Both the position numbers and the translations under genes were made by a program. A stretch of DNA of 64,000 nucleotides, taken from contig NZ_JBCNKR010000004.1 of NCBI RefSeq assembly GCF_039595935.1, positions 1,053,001-1,117,000 on the forward strand, given 5' to 3'. The DNA is from Flavobacterium sp. GTDB taxonomy: Bacteria; Bacteroidota; Bacteroidia; Flavobacteriales; Flavobacteriaceae. Of this stretch, positions 55,621-63,582 are shown in pieces; position 1 is the stretch's first letter; each line of letters starts with the position of its first letter. The notes beneath the pieces were generated by a model. That model was given only the letters and a program-made list of their open reading frames with translations, did not search any database and was not told where the DNA came from.

Positions 55621-55646
55621 TGAAATTACGAAATATCGTAATTTCA
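55621..55646. promoter_or_regulatory. Perfect palindrome, likely operator for the VOC dioxygenase gene
   Basis: TGAAATTACGA and TCGTAATTTCA form a perfect 11-base inverted repeat around AATA. It lies 196 bases before the glyoxalase-family gene. Operators of MarR-type regulators of quinone or hydroperoxide response often have this shape, but no regulator is encoded here. Confidence 0.45.
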
Positions 55647-55787
55647 AAAAACTCACGACACATATAAAACTCTACATGACAACCATTTACCGTACTTGGA
55701 ATATTATTTGGTTACTAGTTTGTGAATAACAAAAAACGGTCTCTTATTTCTTAATCTAGGTTAATCGATCCAGAAGGATAATGGAGG

Positions 55788-55795
55788 TAAATTTG
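55788..55795 (+). promoter_or_regulatory. Candidate -7 element (TAAATTTG)
   Basis: TAAATTTG matches TAnnTTTG and lies 47 bases before the start codon of the VOC dioxygenase gene. No good -33 TTTG is at the proper spacing. Confidence 0.35.
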
Positions 55796-55841
55796 TATAA
55801 GAAATCAACAAAAAATCAATAACATTAAATATTACAATACC

Positions 55842-56780
55842 ATGGAAAATAGAATCTTAGGTCTACACCATATTACTGCAATCGCAGGTGACGCTAAACG
55901 CAATTTTGACTTTTATTCAAAAATATTAGGATTACGATTTATTAAAAAAACAGTAAATTTTGATGATCCCGGAACATACCATTTTTACTTTGGTGACGAA
56001 ACAGGAAGCGCCGGAACAATTTTAACTTTTTTCCCTTGGGGAGCAGAAATCCAGCAAGGAAGAAAAGGTTCCGGAATGGCAACAGAAATTGGATATTCTG
56101 TTCCTAAAGGAAGTTTAGATTTTTGGCAGGAACGTTTTGAAAAACACAATGTTATCTATAATAAACCTGCTGAAAAATTCGGAGAAAAATATCTTACTTT
56201 CTTAGATCCCGATGGTTTAAAATTAGAACTAATCGAATCTAAAACAGAAGACAACAGAAAACCTTGGGAAACCGATGAAGTAAAAGCTGATGTGGCTACA
56301 AAAGGTTTTCATAACATTACTTTGACTTTAAACGATATAAAACCAACTGCTGCTGTTTTAATTGAAATTTTTGGTTATAAATTAATTGATCAGGAAGTAA
56401 ATCGCTATCGTTACGCAACAGATGCTGTAGAAAATGCAGCCATTGTAGATTTGGTGGAATTAGCCGATGAAAAACGCGGACTTGGTGCAAACGGAACAGT
56501 TCATCACGTGGCTTTTAGAGTAAAAAATGATGAAATTTTAATGCACTTCCGTGAAAAAGTAGAAGCTTACGGATTGTCAATTACACCTCAAATCGACAGA
56601 AATTATTTCCACTCTCTGTATTTCAGAGAACCGGGCGGGGTTTTATTTGAAATCGCTACCGATAATCCTGGATTTACTGTAGATGAAAGCGTAGAAGAAT
56701 TAGGTAAAAACTTAAAACTTCCTGCACAATACGAAGCACACAGAAAAAGTATTGAAGATCATTTGGTTAAAATTAATTAA
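55842..56780 (+). CDS. VOC-family ring-cleaving dioxygenase (MhqO-like)
   Basis: This 312-residue protein has two glyoxalase/bleomycin-resistance folds in tandem. The first starts GLHHITAIAGDAKRNFDFYS. The second has GFHNITLTLNDIKPTA, HHVAFRVKNDE, and FHSLYFREPGGVLFEIATDN. The histidines in LHHITA and VHHVAF and the glutamate in FEIATD are the probable metal ligands. Relatives (MhqO/MhqA of Bacillus, PcpA-like) are induced by quinones and cleave hydroquinones. An 11-base palindrome upstream may be the operator. Confidence 0.85.
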   Translation: MENRILGLHHITAIAGDAKRNFDFYSKILGLRFIKKTVNFDDPGTYHFYFGDETGSAGTILTFFPWGAEIQQGRKGSGMATEIGYSVPKGSLDFWQERFEKHNVIYNKPAEKFGEKYLTFLDPDGLKLELIESKTEDNRKPWETDEVKADVATKGFHNITLTLNDIKPTAAVLIEIFGYKLIDQEVNRYRYATDAVENAAIVDLVELADEKRGLGANGTVHHVAFRVKNDEILMHFREKVEAYGLSITPQIDRNYFHSLYFREPGGVLFEIATDNPGFTVDESVEELGKNLKLPAQYEAHRKSIEDHLVKIN

Positions 56781-56792
56781 TCAAAAAACAAT

Positions 56793-56893
56793 TTCGGCGC
56801 ATAGACACATAAAAAAGAGTATTTTTACTATAAAAACCTAATAAACAACACATTAAAACAGATTCTCTTTAAATCACGTTTTCTATGTGCCGA
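56793..56893. repeat. Inverted repeat between VOC and GAPDH genes
   Basis: TTCGGCGCATAGA at 56793-56805 is matched by TCTATGTGCCGAA at 56881-56893, with one mismatch across 13 bases. AAAAGAG inside is matched by CTCTTT. The spacing of about 75 bases and the CACATAGA core resemble the ends of the dispersed element at 33533-33789. Confidence 0.5.
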
Positions 56894-56933
56894 ATATAAT
56901 TCTCTGAACAAACAATTATTAAAATACTATATC

Positions 56934-57935
56934 ATGGCAAAAATAGCATTATACGGATTTGGCCGAATTGGAAGACAATTCCTCCGAGTGGCTTTAAAAA
57001 ACAATCTTTTTGTTCCTGAAGTTATTGCAGACATTCAGGATATTGACATGCTCGGAGCACTTTTTAGTGTCGACACCAATTATGGAAGATGGCACGAAGA
57101 AGTAAAAACAGCTGATGAAAATTTTATTATTGGAGGCAGAAAAATTCCGTACAAAAATTCTAAACTCGAAATCCCGGACTGGAAAGCTTTAGGAGTTGAT
57201 CTCGTTGTAGATTGTACAGGACGTGCCACAACAAGAGACAATGCACAAAAACACATCGACAAAGGCGCTAAATATGTTTTAGTGAGCGCACCAAGTAAAT
57301 CACTTGCTGATTGTGATGCTGTACTTTTAAAAGGAATTAATTTAGAAGAATTTGATGCCGCTAACCATAAAATCATTAGTATGGGAAGCTGTACTACAAA
57401 TGCTTTGGCTTCTGTAGTAAAAGTAATTCAGGAAAATTTCGGAATCGAATACGGTCTTTTTTCAACCGTTCACTCCTATACCAACACGCAATCTCTAACT
57501 GATCAGCCAATGAAAGACCGACGTGATTCATGGGCTGCGGCAGAAAATATAATTCCGTCTTCATCTGGAGCTGCGAGAGCTTTACAGTTTATCTGGAAAG
57601 ATTTAAAAATTACAGGAAAAGCCTATCGCGTACCTACAAAAACAGGAAGTATTGCCGAACTTAATCTGGTAACGACTAAAGATTGTACTGTAGAAGAAGT
57701 AAATAACGTTTTTAGAAAAGCTGCTGCTGAAGGACCACTAAAAGGTGTTATGGATGTTTTAGAAGATCAATGGACATCTGCCAGAATTGTTGCCGATCCG
57801 CATTCTTCTATAATTGATTTGCCGCTTACCGCTAAAGAAGGAAATCTCCTTTCTGTAGCTGCATGGTATGATAATGAATGGGGATTCTCCAATCGTCTTG
57901 CCGAAGTAGCAAAATACATTGCTGAAAAAATCTAA
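56934..57935 (+). CDS. gap: Glyceraldehyde-3-phosphate dehydrogenase, type I, divergent
   Basis: The 333-residue enzyme oxidises glyceraldehyde-3-phosphate with NAD(P)+ and phosphate. The nucleotide loop is YGFGRIGRQFLRVALK, the catalytic Cys is in GSCTTNALAS near residue 153, and the His is in TVHSYTNTQ near residue 179. SSSGAARAL and YDNEWGFSNRLAEV also fit. The canonical CTTNCLAP and VPTPNVSVVDL read CTTNALAS and VPTKTGSIAEL, so it is a divergent type I form. Flavobacteria often carry more than one gap gene, and this could be the gluconeogenic or NADP-using one. Confidence 0.9.
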   Translation: MAKIALYGFGRIGRQFLRVALKNNLFVPEVIADIQDIDMLGALFSVDTNYGRWHEEVKTADENFIIGGRKIPYKNSKLEIPDWKALGVDLVVDCTGRATTRDNAQKHIDKGAKYVLVSAPSKSLADCDAVLLKGINLEEFDAANHKIISMGSCTTNALASVVKVIQENFGIEYGLFSTVHSYTNTQSLTDQPMKDRRDSWAAAENIIPSSSGAARALQFIWKDLKITGKAYRVPTKTGSIAELNLVTTKDCTVEEVNNVFRKAAAEGPLKGVMDVLEDQWTSARIVADPHSSIIDLPLTAKEGNLLSVAAWYDNEWGFSNRLAEVAKYIAEKI

Positions 57936-57946
57936 TTCAAGACAAT

Positions 57947-57979
57947 TAAAAAGCTATCTTAATATTAGACAGCTTTTTA
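57947..57979. terminator. Bidirectional intrinsic terminator
   Basis: TAAAAAGCTATCT pairs with AGACAGCTTTTTA around a TAATATT loop, with one mismatch. It sits between gap and the convergent P-loop gene, with A and T runs on the two sides. Confidence 0.8.
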
Positions 57980-57994
57980 GTTTATTTGATGGTT

Positions 57995-58516
57995 TTAATT
58001 TTTTAACTGCTGAATTTGATGTAGAATTTGATGAAATCTTTCAGATAAATTTCCTTTGACTTCAATTACTTCTAAATCAAAATCACTAATTAATTCATAA
58101 AGGATATCATTAACCTCAGATCTAAGTTCGGGTAAATCAGAGCGTGAGCATGAAATTCGATCGGGTTTTTCCAGGGGAACAAATACAAAAACGTCAATTG
58201 TATTAATTGCATTTTGAATTTTATTATATATAAATTGAAAATCGAATGTATTATCAACTGCCAGAACATAGGCTAAAAGATCAATCGGACAACGGTCAAA
58301 AATAGCATCTGTACCACTTCTTACGATTTGTTTTAAAGAATATTCCAACTGCATCCTATAATCATCCGCAGTAGGTATTTCAGAAAAAACAACTCCCATT
58401 TCCTGCAATTCAAAATAAGGCTCCTGATAAAAGTCGTAGTCAGGAAAAGATTCATGCAGTCTTTCTGCTAATGTAGTTTTACCTGTCAAATGAGCTCCTA
58501 GTATAGCTATTCTCAT
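57995..58516 (-). CDS. P-loop ATPase/kinase-like protein
   Basis: The 173-residue protein begins RIAILGAHLTGKTTLAERL, where GAHLTGKT is the Walker A motif. FDRCPIDLLAYVLAVDN is the Walker B-like region (Asp in DRCP). It resembles small AAA_28-type ATPases that are predicted nucleoside or NMN kinases. Its substrate is unknown. It is monocistronic and convergent with the gap gene. Confidence 0.8.
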   Translation of the reverse strand: MRIAILGAHLTGKTTLAERLHESFPDYDFYQEPYFELQEMGVVFSEIPTADDYRMQLEYSLKQIVRSGTDAIFDRCPIDLLAYVLAVDNTFDFQFIYNKIQNAINTIDVFVFVPLEKPDRISCSRSDLPELRSEVNDILYELISDFDLEVIEVKGNLSERFHQILHQIQQLKN

Positions 58517-58621
58517 ATCATTACTATTTCTTAATCATTTTAAAAATCATTAAAACAACTAAAAATAATCAAATTAGGTACAAAACAAAAAAGGACAATC
58601 AAAAATGATTGTCCTTTGAAG

Positions 58622-58695
<74 letters not shown>

Positions 58696-58730
58696 ATTAA
58701 TTTTTAAAACTTTATCGCTTAAAGTTTTAG

Positions 58731-58805
58731 TCGGGGTGGCAGGATTCGAACCTGCGGCCTCCTGCTCCCAAAGCAGGCGCGATAACCGGGCTACGCTACA
58801 CCCCG
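58731..58805 (-). tRNA. tRNA-Pro (anticodon TGG)
   Basis: The minus strand starts CGGGGTGTAGCGTAGCCCGG. The anticodon loop TTTGGGA gives TGG, the Pro (CCA) reader, and the T arm is AGGTTCGAATCCT. The acceptor stem CGGGGTG pairs perfectly with CACCCCG, and the discriminator is A. Confidence 0.95.
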
Positions 58806-58819
58806 AGGCAAAATCTAAG

Positions 58820-58903
58820 CGGAGAGACAGGGACTCGAACCCTGGCGACGGTTACCCGTCGACAGATTAGCAATCTGCTCCATTACCGCTCTGGCACCTC
58901 TCC
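58820..58903 (-). tRNA. tRNA-Ser (anticodon GCT)
   Basis: The minus strand starts GGAGAGGTGCCAGAGCGGTA. The anticodon loop TTGCTAA gives GCT for Ser (AGC/AGU codons). The long variable arm (CGACGGGTAACCGTCG) is typical of class II tRNAs. The T arm is GGGTTCGAGTCCC. Confidence 0.95.
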
Positions 58904-59086
58904 AAGCTCAAGAAACGTGTTCTGTTTTGCGGTTGCAAATGTATAACAACATTCTATTTCTCACAACTATTTTTTTGCTTTTTTTAATCTTTTTTCAATC
59001 TTTTTTCAAAACAACTTCACAATCAAACATATAGAATTAACAAAAATTTCATCTTAAATTTAAAAATGCACCGTTTCAATACAAAA

Positions 59087-59117
59087 TTTGAATTTATTCA
59101 AATAAAGAGTAAATTTG
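59087..59117 (+). promoter_or_regulatory. Bacteroidota-type promoter of the thiolase gene
   Basis: TTTG at 59087-59090 and TAAATTTG at 59110-59117 are 19 bases apart. This is a good match to the -33 TTTG / -7 TAnnTTTG consensus of Bacteroidota. The thiolase start codon follows 25 bases later. Confidence 0.7.
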
Positions 59118-59142
59118 CTTACTAACTATTATTAAACAGAAA

Positions 59143-60321
59143 ATGAACAAAAGAGTTGTTATCGTTTCTGCCGTTAGAACACCTATCGGAAGTTTCATGG
59201 GAGGGTTATCTACCGTACCCGCACCAAAATTAGGCGCTGCTGCTATAAAAGGAGCCCTTTCAAAAATTAACCTTGACCCAAAATTAGTCGATGAAGTTTT
59301 CATGGGGAATGTAATCCAGGCTGGAGTTGGACAAGCACCAGCGCGTCAGGCTGCCCTGTTTGCCGGATTATCAAACGAAGTTGCTGCCACAACAGTAAAC
59401 AAAGTTTGTGCCTCTGGAATGAAAGCCGTAATGTTTGGCGCACAGGCAATTGCATGCGGTGATGCAGAAATTGTAGTAGCCGGCGGAATGGAAAGCATGA
59501 GCTTAATTCCTCACTACGTACAAATGCGTGCCGGAAATAAATTTGGTCCGGCTACAATGCTCGACGGAATGCAAAAAGATGGTTTGACAGATGCTTACGA
59601 TAACAACGCAATGGGAGTTTGCGCTGATTCGTGTGCAACTGAATACAACATCAGCCGTGAAGAACAGGACCAATTTGCTATTCAGTCATATGAGAGAAGT
59701 GCAAAAGCCTGGGATGCCGGAAAATTTGACAACGAAGTAGTACCTGTTGAAGTTCCGCAAAGACGCGGCGAACCAATTATCTTCTCTAAAGATGAAGAAT
59801 ATACTAATGTAAAATTAGATAAAATTCCAACCCTTGCTCCTGTTTTTACAAAAGACGGAACAGTTACAGCTGCAAACGCTTCGACAATTAATGACGGTGC
59901 TGCTGCTTTAGTTTTAATGTCTGAAGAAAAAGCTGCTGAATTAGGAATCAAACCTTTAGCATACATAAAAGGTTATGCCGATGCTGCTCAGGAACCAAAA
60001 TGGTTCACTACAAGCCCGGCAAAAGCATTACCAAAAGCTTTAAACAAAGCCGGAATTGCAATTGGAGATGTTGATTATTTCGAATTCAATGAAGCCTTCT
60101 CTGTAGTAGGTTTAGCCAATTCAAAAATATTAAATTTAGATAACGATAAAGTAAACGTAAACGGTGGTGCTGTTTCATTAGGACATCCTCTTGGAGCTTC
60201 CGGAGCGCGTATCATTGTAACGTTACTAAATGTTTTAGAACAAAACAATGCAAAAACCGGAGCTGCTGCAATTTGCAACGGTGGGGGCGGCGCATCAGCA
60301 ATTGTTATCGAAAGAGCATAA
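59143..60321 (+). CDS. Acetyl-CoA C-acetyltransferase (thiolase)
   Basis: This 392-residue thiolase condenses two acetyl-CoA units or cleaves 3-ketoacyl-CoA. The first active-site Cys is in VNKVCASGMKAV near residue 88. NEAFSVVGLA, GGAVSLGHPLGASGARI and CNGGGGASA give the conserved His and second Cys. Length is typical. Its own TTTG / TAnnTTTG promoter lies just upstream, and a terminator follows. Whether it acts in fatty acid oxidation, ketogenesis or the mevalonate route is not shown by the neighbours. Confidence 0.94.
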   Translation: MNKRVVIVSAVRTPIGSFMGGLSTVPAPKLGAAAIKGALSKINLDPKLVDEVFMGNVIQAGVGQAPARQAALFAGLSNEVAATTVNKVCASGMKAVMFGAQAIACGDAEIVVAGGMESMSLIPHYVQMRAGNKFGPATMLDGMQKDGLTDAYDNNAMGVCADSCATEYNISREEQDQFAIQSYERSAKAWDAGKFDNEVVPVEVPQRRGEPIIFSKDEEYTNVKLDKIPTLAPVFTKDGTVTAANASTINDGAAALVLMSEEKAAELGIKPLAYIKGYADAAQEPKWFTTSPAKALPKALNKAGIAIGDVDYFEFNEAFSVVGLANSKILNLDNDKVNVNGGAVSLGHPLGASGARIIVTLLNVLEQNNAKTGAAAICNGGGGASAIVIERA

Positions 60322-60331
60322 ATAATACTTT

Positions 60332-60363
60332 AAAACAGGAGTTATTTTTAGCTCCTGTTTTTT
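60332..60363 (+). terminator. Intrinsic terminator after the thiolase gene
   Basis: AAAACAGGAG at 60332-60341 pairs with CTCCTGTTTT at 60352-60361, and T residues follow. Confidence 0.85.
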
Positions 60364-60384
60364 CAACTTTATAAATTTCCTTAA

Positions 60385-61146
60385 ATGTTTGGAATTTGCA
60401 ATCTTGCCATAGTACCCGTACGAGCCGAAGCCAGTGACAGAAGTGAAATCGTTACTCAGCTTTTGTTTGGTGAACACATCGAAATTTTAGAACGCCAAAA
60501 TCAATGGGCCCGAATAAAAATTCAGTTTGATGATTATGAAGGCTGGGTCGATTCTAAACAATATCAGGTAATTTCTGAGGAGCAATACAATCAATTAAGC
60601 AAAGAGCCTATAATTCTAAACGCTGATTTAATTGATTACATCACAGCTCCGGATAATCTGCTATTACCAATTCCGCTTGGTGCTTCTTTAGCATTTTTGA
60701 ATAACAGCGAAATCAATACTTCTAATTTTGATTTTGAAGGAACTAAAACCAGTGGTCTAAAACCTAAAAGCGCATTAATAAGCACTGCATTTATGTACTT
60801 AAATGCGCCATATTTATGGGGAGGAAAAACACCTTTTGGAATCGATTGTTCTGGTTTTACACAAATGGTTTACAAACTAAACGGATACAAAATTCATCGT
60901 GATGCCTCGCAACAAGCACTCGAAGGAGAACCATTAAGTTTTATCGAAGAAAGCGAAGTTGGCGATTTAGCTTTTTTTGATAACGACGAAGGAAACATTA
61001 TCCACGTTGGAATCATTATGGAAAACAATTACATCATTCACGCAAGTGGAAAAGTACGCATTGATCGTTTAGACCATTTAGGAATTTACAATCCCGAACT
61101 TAAAAAACATACTCACAAATTGCGCGTAATTAAGAAGATTATTTAA
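60385..61146 (+). CDS. NlpC/P60 family cell wall hydrolase with SH3 domain
   Basis: The 253-residue protein has an N-terminal bacterial SH3-like region (LAIVPVRAEASDRSEIVTQL, then QNQWARIKIQFDDYEGWV). A C-terminal NlpC/P60 peptidase follows. The catalytic Cys is in FGIDCSGFTQMVY near residue 155, with His in NIIHVGIIME and another His in NYIIHASG. Such enzymes cut gamma-D-Glu-diaminopimelate bonds in murein peptides. No signal peptide is apparent at the given start, so export may rely on another route or the enzyme may recycle peptides in the cytoplasm. Confidence 0.88.
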   Translation: MFGICNLAIVPVRAEASDRSEIVTQLLFGEHIEILERQNQWARIKIQFDDYEGWVDSKQYQVISEEQYNQLSKEPIILNADLIDYITAPDNLLLPIPLGASLAFLNNSEINTSNFDFEGTKTSGLKPKSALISTAFMYLNAPYLWGGKTPFGIDCSGFTQMVYKLNGYKIHRDASQQALEGEPLSFIEESEVGDLAFFDNDEGNIIHVGIIMENNYIIHASGKVRIDRLDHLGIYNPELKKHTHKLRVIKKII

Positions 61147-61242
61147 AACACAAATTCCACGAATTAACACAAATTAAAAAATCCTTTTAATCAGTGAAAT
61201 CTGTGGCTAAAAAATTAGTGTAAATTGGTGAAATCCGTGTTT
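61146..61242. repeat. Inverted repeat at the 3' ends of two convergent genes
   Basis: AAACACAAATTCCACGAATT and on (61146-61175) is inverted, with mismatches, at 61213-61242 (AATTAGTGTAAATTGGTGAA and on). It lies between the NlpC/P60 and AraC-type genes and touches both stop codons. It probably terminates both transcripts. I recall similar repeats in other Bacteroidota genomes. Confidence 0.55.
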
Positions 61243-62086
61243 ATGCACTAACACGAATCGTCTTTCTAAACTCCGAAGGACTATTCCCTCTTTGTTTTTT
61301 AAAGAATTTATTAAAATGGCTTTCATCAGTAAAACCAAATTCATACGCAATTTCGTTAATACGTTTATCGCTAAACTGCAAACGATGTTCAATAAGTTTT
61401 GTTTTATAATTACTGATATATTGCTGCATGGTTTCACTGGCATGTTTCTTAAAATAACGTCCTAAATACGTATTCGAAATCCCGAAATAATCACTTATCG
61501 ATTCTGCTTTAATCTTTTCAGGATAATAAATATTAGTCTGAATATATTGCAGAATATCCATTGCTCTGGCTTCAGAATTAATATTTACCTGTTCCGGTAA
61601 ATACTTCGCAATATTTCTTGCCACAATAATAATCAAGGTATTTACCAATTGCTGAATCAATTCCTGATTGTACACATCTTTATCCTGATGTTCACGAATA
61701 ATCGCTTCCACCATTACTTTTACCAAACATTTATCGGCATCATTCTTTAAAATACAACCCGGCTGATGATTAGCATTCTGCAGAATATATTCTAATCGCT
61801 GAATATTTTCATTTTGCAGACTAGAATTCTTCAAATAAATATCATTAAATCTCAAAAAGAAAAACTTTGTTTTGGTTTCAATTGTAAAATTATGACAATC
61901 CTCAGGCGTCAGTAAAAACATATGTCCCGCATCATAATTAAAAATATTTTTATTGATACACTGCGTTCCGGTTCCGCCCAAAATATAAACCAATTCAAAG
62001 AAATTATGGCGATCTCCAACATCCGGATATTCATCTAATGTTTCAAAAGATACTGTAAACGGTTCGTATAAATTTTCTTTTTTCAT
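61241..62086 (-). CDS. AraC-family transcriptional regulator
   Basis: I use the ATG at 62086 (MKKENLYEPFTVSFE); a TTG four codons earlier is the only alternative. The 281-residue protein has an N-terminal cupin-like sensor domain (HNFFELVYILGGTGTQ, then FNYDAGHMFLLTPEDCHNF). The C-terminal double helix-turn-helix has IKAESISDYFGISNTYLGRYF and INEIAYEFGFTDESHFNKFF. Divergent from the aldo/keto reductase, it probably controls that gene; a 13-base inverted repeat lies between them. Confidence 0.9.
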   Translation of the reverse strand: MKKENLYEPFTVSFETLDEYPDVGDRHNFFELVYILGGTGTQCINKNIFNYDAGHMFLLTPEDCHNFTIETKTKFFFLRFNDIYLKNSSLQNENIQRLEYILQNANHQPGCILKNDADKCLVKVMVEAIIREHQDKDVYNQELIQQLVNTLIIIVARNIAKYLPEQVNINSEARAMDILQYIQTNIYYPEKIKAESISDYFGISNTYLGRYFKKHASETMQQYISNYKTKLIEHRLQFSDKRINEIAYEFGFTDESHFNKFFKKQRGNSPSEFRKTIRVSA

Positions 62087-62128
62087 AATCTGCAGCAATT
62101 AATTCAGGATGCAAATATACCTAAAAAA

Positions 62129-62175
62129 GACAAAATTATACAATTTAACAGTTAAAAAAATGGTATAATTTTGTC
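62129..62175. promoter_or_regulatory. Symmetric operator/promoter between AraC regulator and aldo/keto reductase
   Basis: GACAAAATTATAC at 62129-62141 and GTATAATTTTGTC at 62163-62175 are perfect 13-base inverted arms with a 21-base spacer. TTTAAC and GTTAAA (62144-62149 and 62151-62156) form a smaller palindrome inside. Each arm contains TAATTTTG, the -7 consensus, once per strand. This looks like two back-to-back promoters with shared control. Confidence 0.55.
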
Positions 62176-62205
62176 AAATAATTTTAAGACATCAATTTTA
62201 ACATC

Positions 62206-63192
62206 ATGGAATATAGAAAATTAGGCAATTCAGAACTAGAATTATCAACTATAACTTACGGTGCATTTGCTATTGGCGGAAACATGTGGGGCGGAAACGA
62301 AAAGAAAGATTCAATCGACTCTATTCACGCATCAATCGACCACGGCGTAACCACAATTGACACTGCTCCTTTTTACGGATTTGGTTTAAGCGAAGAAATG
62401 ATTGGCGAAGCTTTAAAATCTCAGGACCGTTCAAAAGTACAATTGTTAACCAAATTTGGTTTGGTTTGGGACGGAAGCAATAATGGAAAAGGCGATTTCT
62501 TTTTTGACGCTGACGACAATGGAAAAAAAATACAAATTTACAAATACGCTTCAAAAGCCAACATAATAAAAGAAGTTGAAGAAAGCTTAAAACGTCTTCA
62601 AACTAATTATATCGATTTATTGCAAATTCACTGGCCAGACTCCACTACTCCAATTCAGGAAACTATGGAAGCTTTAGAACTTCTAATCCAACAAGGAAAA
62701 ATCAGAGCAGCCGGAGTTAGTAATTACAATACAGCACAAATTAAAGAAGCACAAAAAACAATTCAATTAGCTTCAAATCAGGTTCCGTTTAGTATGCTGA
62801 ATCAATCCATTCAAACTGATTTGGTACCGCTTACGATTCAGGAAAACATCGGAATTATTGCTTACAGTCCAATGGAAAGAGGTTTATTAACCGGAAAATA
62901 TTTCACCGACAGTAAACTAAAAGAAAACGATCACAGAAATGGATATTTCGGCCAGTTTGATGTTCAAAAAGTAAAAACATTGGTTGAAGAATTAAGTTCA
63001 CTGGCAAATGCAAAACACATTTCAATTTCACAATTAGTTTTACGCTGGACAACTTTACAAAAAGGAATTACAATTGTTTTAGCCGGAGCGAGAAATGCCG
63101 AACAAGCCATTTCAAACGCCAAAACAATGGATTTCGATTTATCAGCTTCAGAACTTGATTTTATTAATCAGGCTATTTCGAAATTAAAATAA
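62206..63192 (+). CDS. Aldo/keto reductase
   Basis: The 328-residue (alpha/beta)8 NADPH oxidoreductase begins MEYRKLGNSELELSTITYGA. The catalytic tetrad is visible: Asp and Tyr in TTIDTAPFYGFG, Lys in LLTKFGLVW, and His in LLQIHWPDS. IIAYSPMERGLLTGKY and the cofactor-binding VLAGARNAEQAISNA follow. It is of the AKR11/YajO-like type, reducing aldehydes, ketones or sugars. It is divergent from an AraC-type regulator, which is likely to control it. Confidence 0.92.
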   Translation: MEYRKLGNSELELSTITYGAFAIGGNMWGGNEKKDSIDSIHASIDHGVTTIDTAPFYGFGLSEEMIGEALKSQDRSKVQLLTKFGLVWDGSNNGKGDFFFDADDNGKKIQIYKYASKANIIKEVEESLKRLQTNYIDLLQIHWPDSTTPIQETMEALELLIQQGKIRAAGVSNYNTAQIKEAQKTIQLASNQVPFSMLNQSIQTDLVPLTIQENIGIIAYSPMERGLLTGKYFTDSKLKENDHRNGYFGQFDVQKVKTLVEELSSLANAKHISISQLVLRWTTLQKGITIVLAGARNAEQAISNAKTMDFDLSASELDFINQAISKLK

Positions 63193-63197
63193 TATTT

Positions 63198-63430
63198 AAA
63201 CACATAGAAACATAGTTTTTGAAACTAGCTTCTTACATAAAATTCTCAAAGTTTGTCATTGCGAGGAACGAGGAATCTCGACAAGTAACTCCATATAGTT
63301 AATTACCAATCTTTGTAGAGTTTCTAGCGAAGATTCCTCGTTCCTCGGAATGACAAGATTGTGCTGACTATGCTTGTTAAAACAAGTGAAACGTCTTTAT
63401 CAACAAAGAAACCTATGTTTCTATGTGTTT
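63198..63430. repeat. Dispersed palindromic element, copy 2 (233 bases)
   Basis: The ends AAACACATAGAAACATAG (63198-63215) and CTATGTTTCTATGTGTTT (63413-63430) are perfect 18-base inverted repeats. Inside, the right arm at 63328-63361 matches the inner 34-base arm of copy 1 at 33686-33719; the left arm has a few changes. It lies between the aldo/keto reductase and the quinone reductase gene. It has no ORF of its own. Confidence 0.85.
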
Positions 63431-63466
63431 CAAAAAAACTCTCAAAAAATTAAATAATTAGAATTT

Positions 63467-63551
63467 GGGCGTGCCCCTCCGGGTCGGGCTTTCGGCTATA
63501 TCTTTTGTTTCATTTCATTACACAAAAGGATACCGCCTCTATCCCTCACGC
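63467..63551. repeat. GC-rich intergenic repeat with hairpin
   Basis: GGGCGTGCCCCTCCGGGTCG opens the segment and ATCCCTCACGC closes it. CTTTTGT and ACAAAAG pair in the middle. It is GC-rich against an AT-rich background and ends 31 bases before the start of the quinone reductase gene. I recall closely similar sequences in many Flavobacteriia intergenic regions; I cannot verify this. It may be a mobile palindrome or a structured RNA. Confidence 0.6.
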
Positions 63552-63582
63552 ATCACGAATTCAAAAGAAACAATAATTAAAA

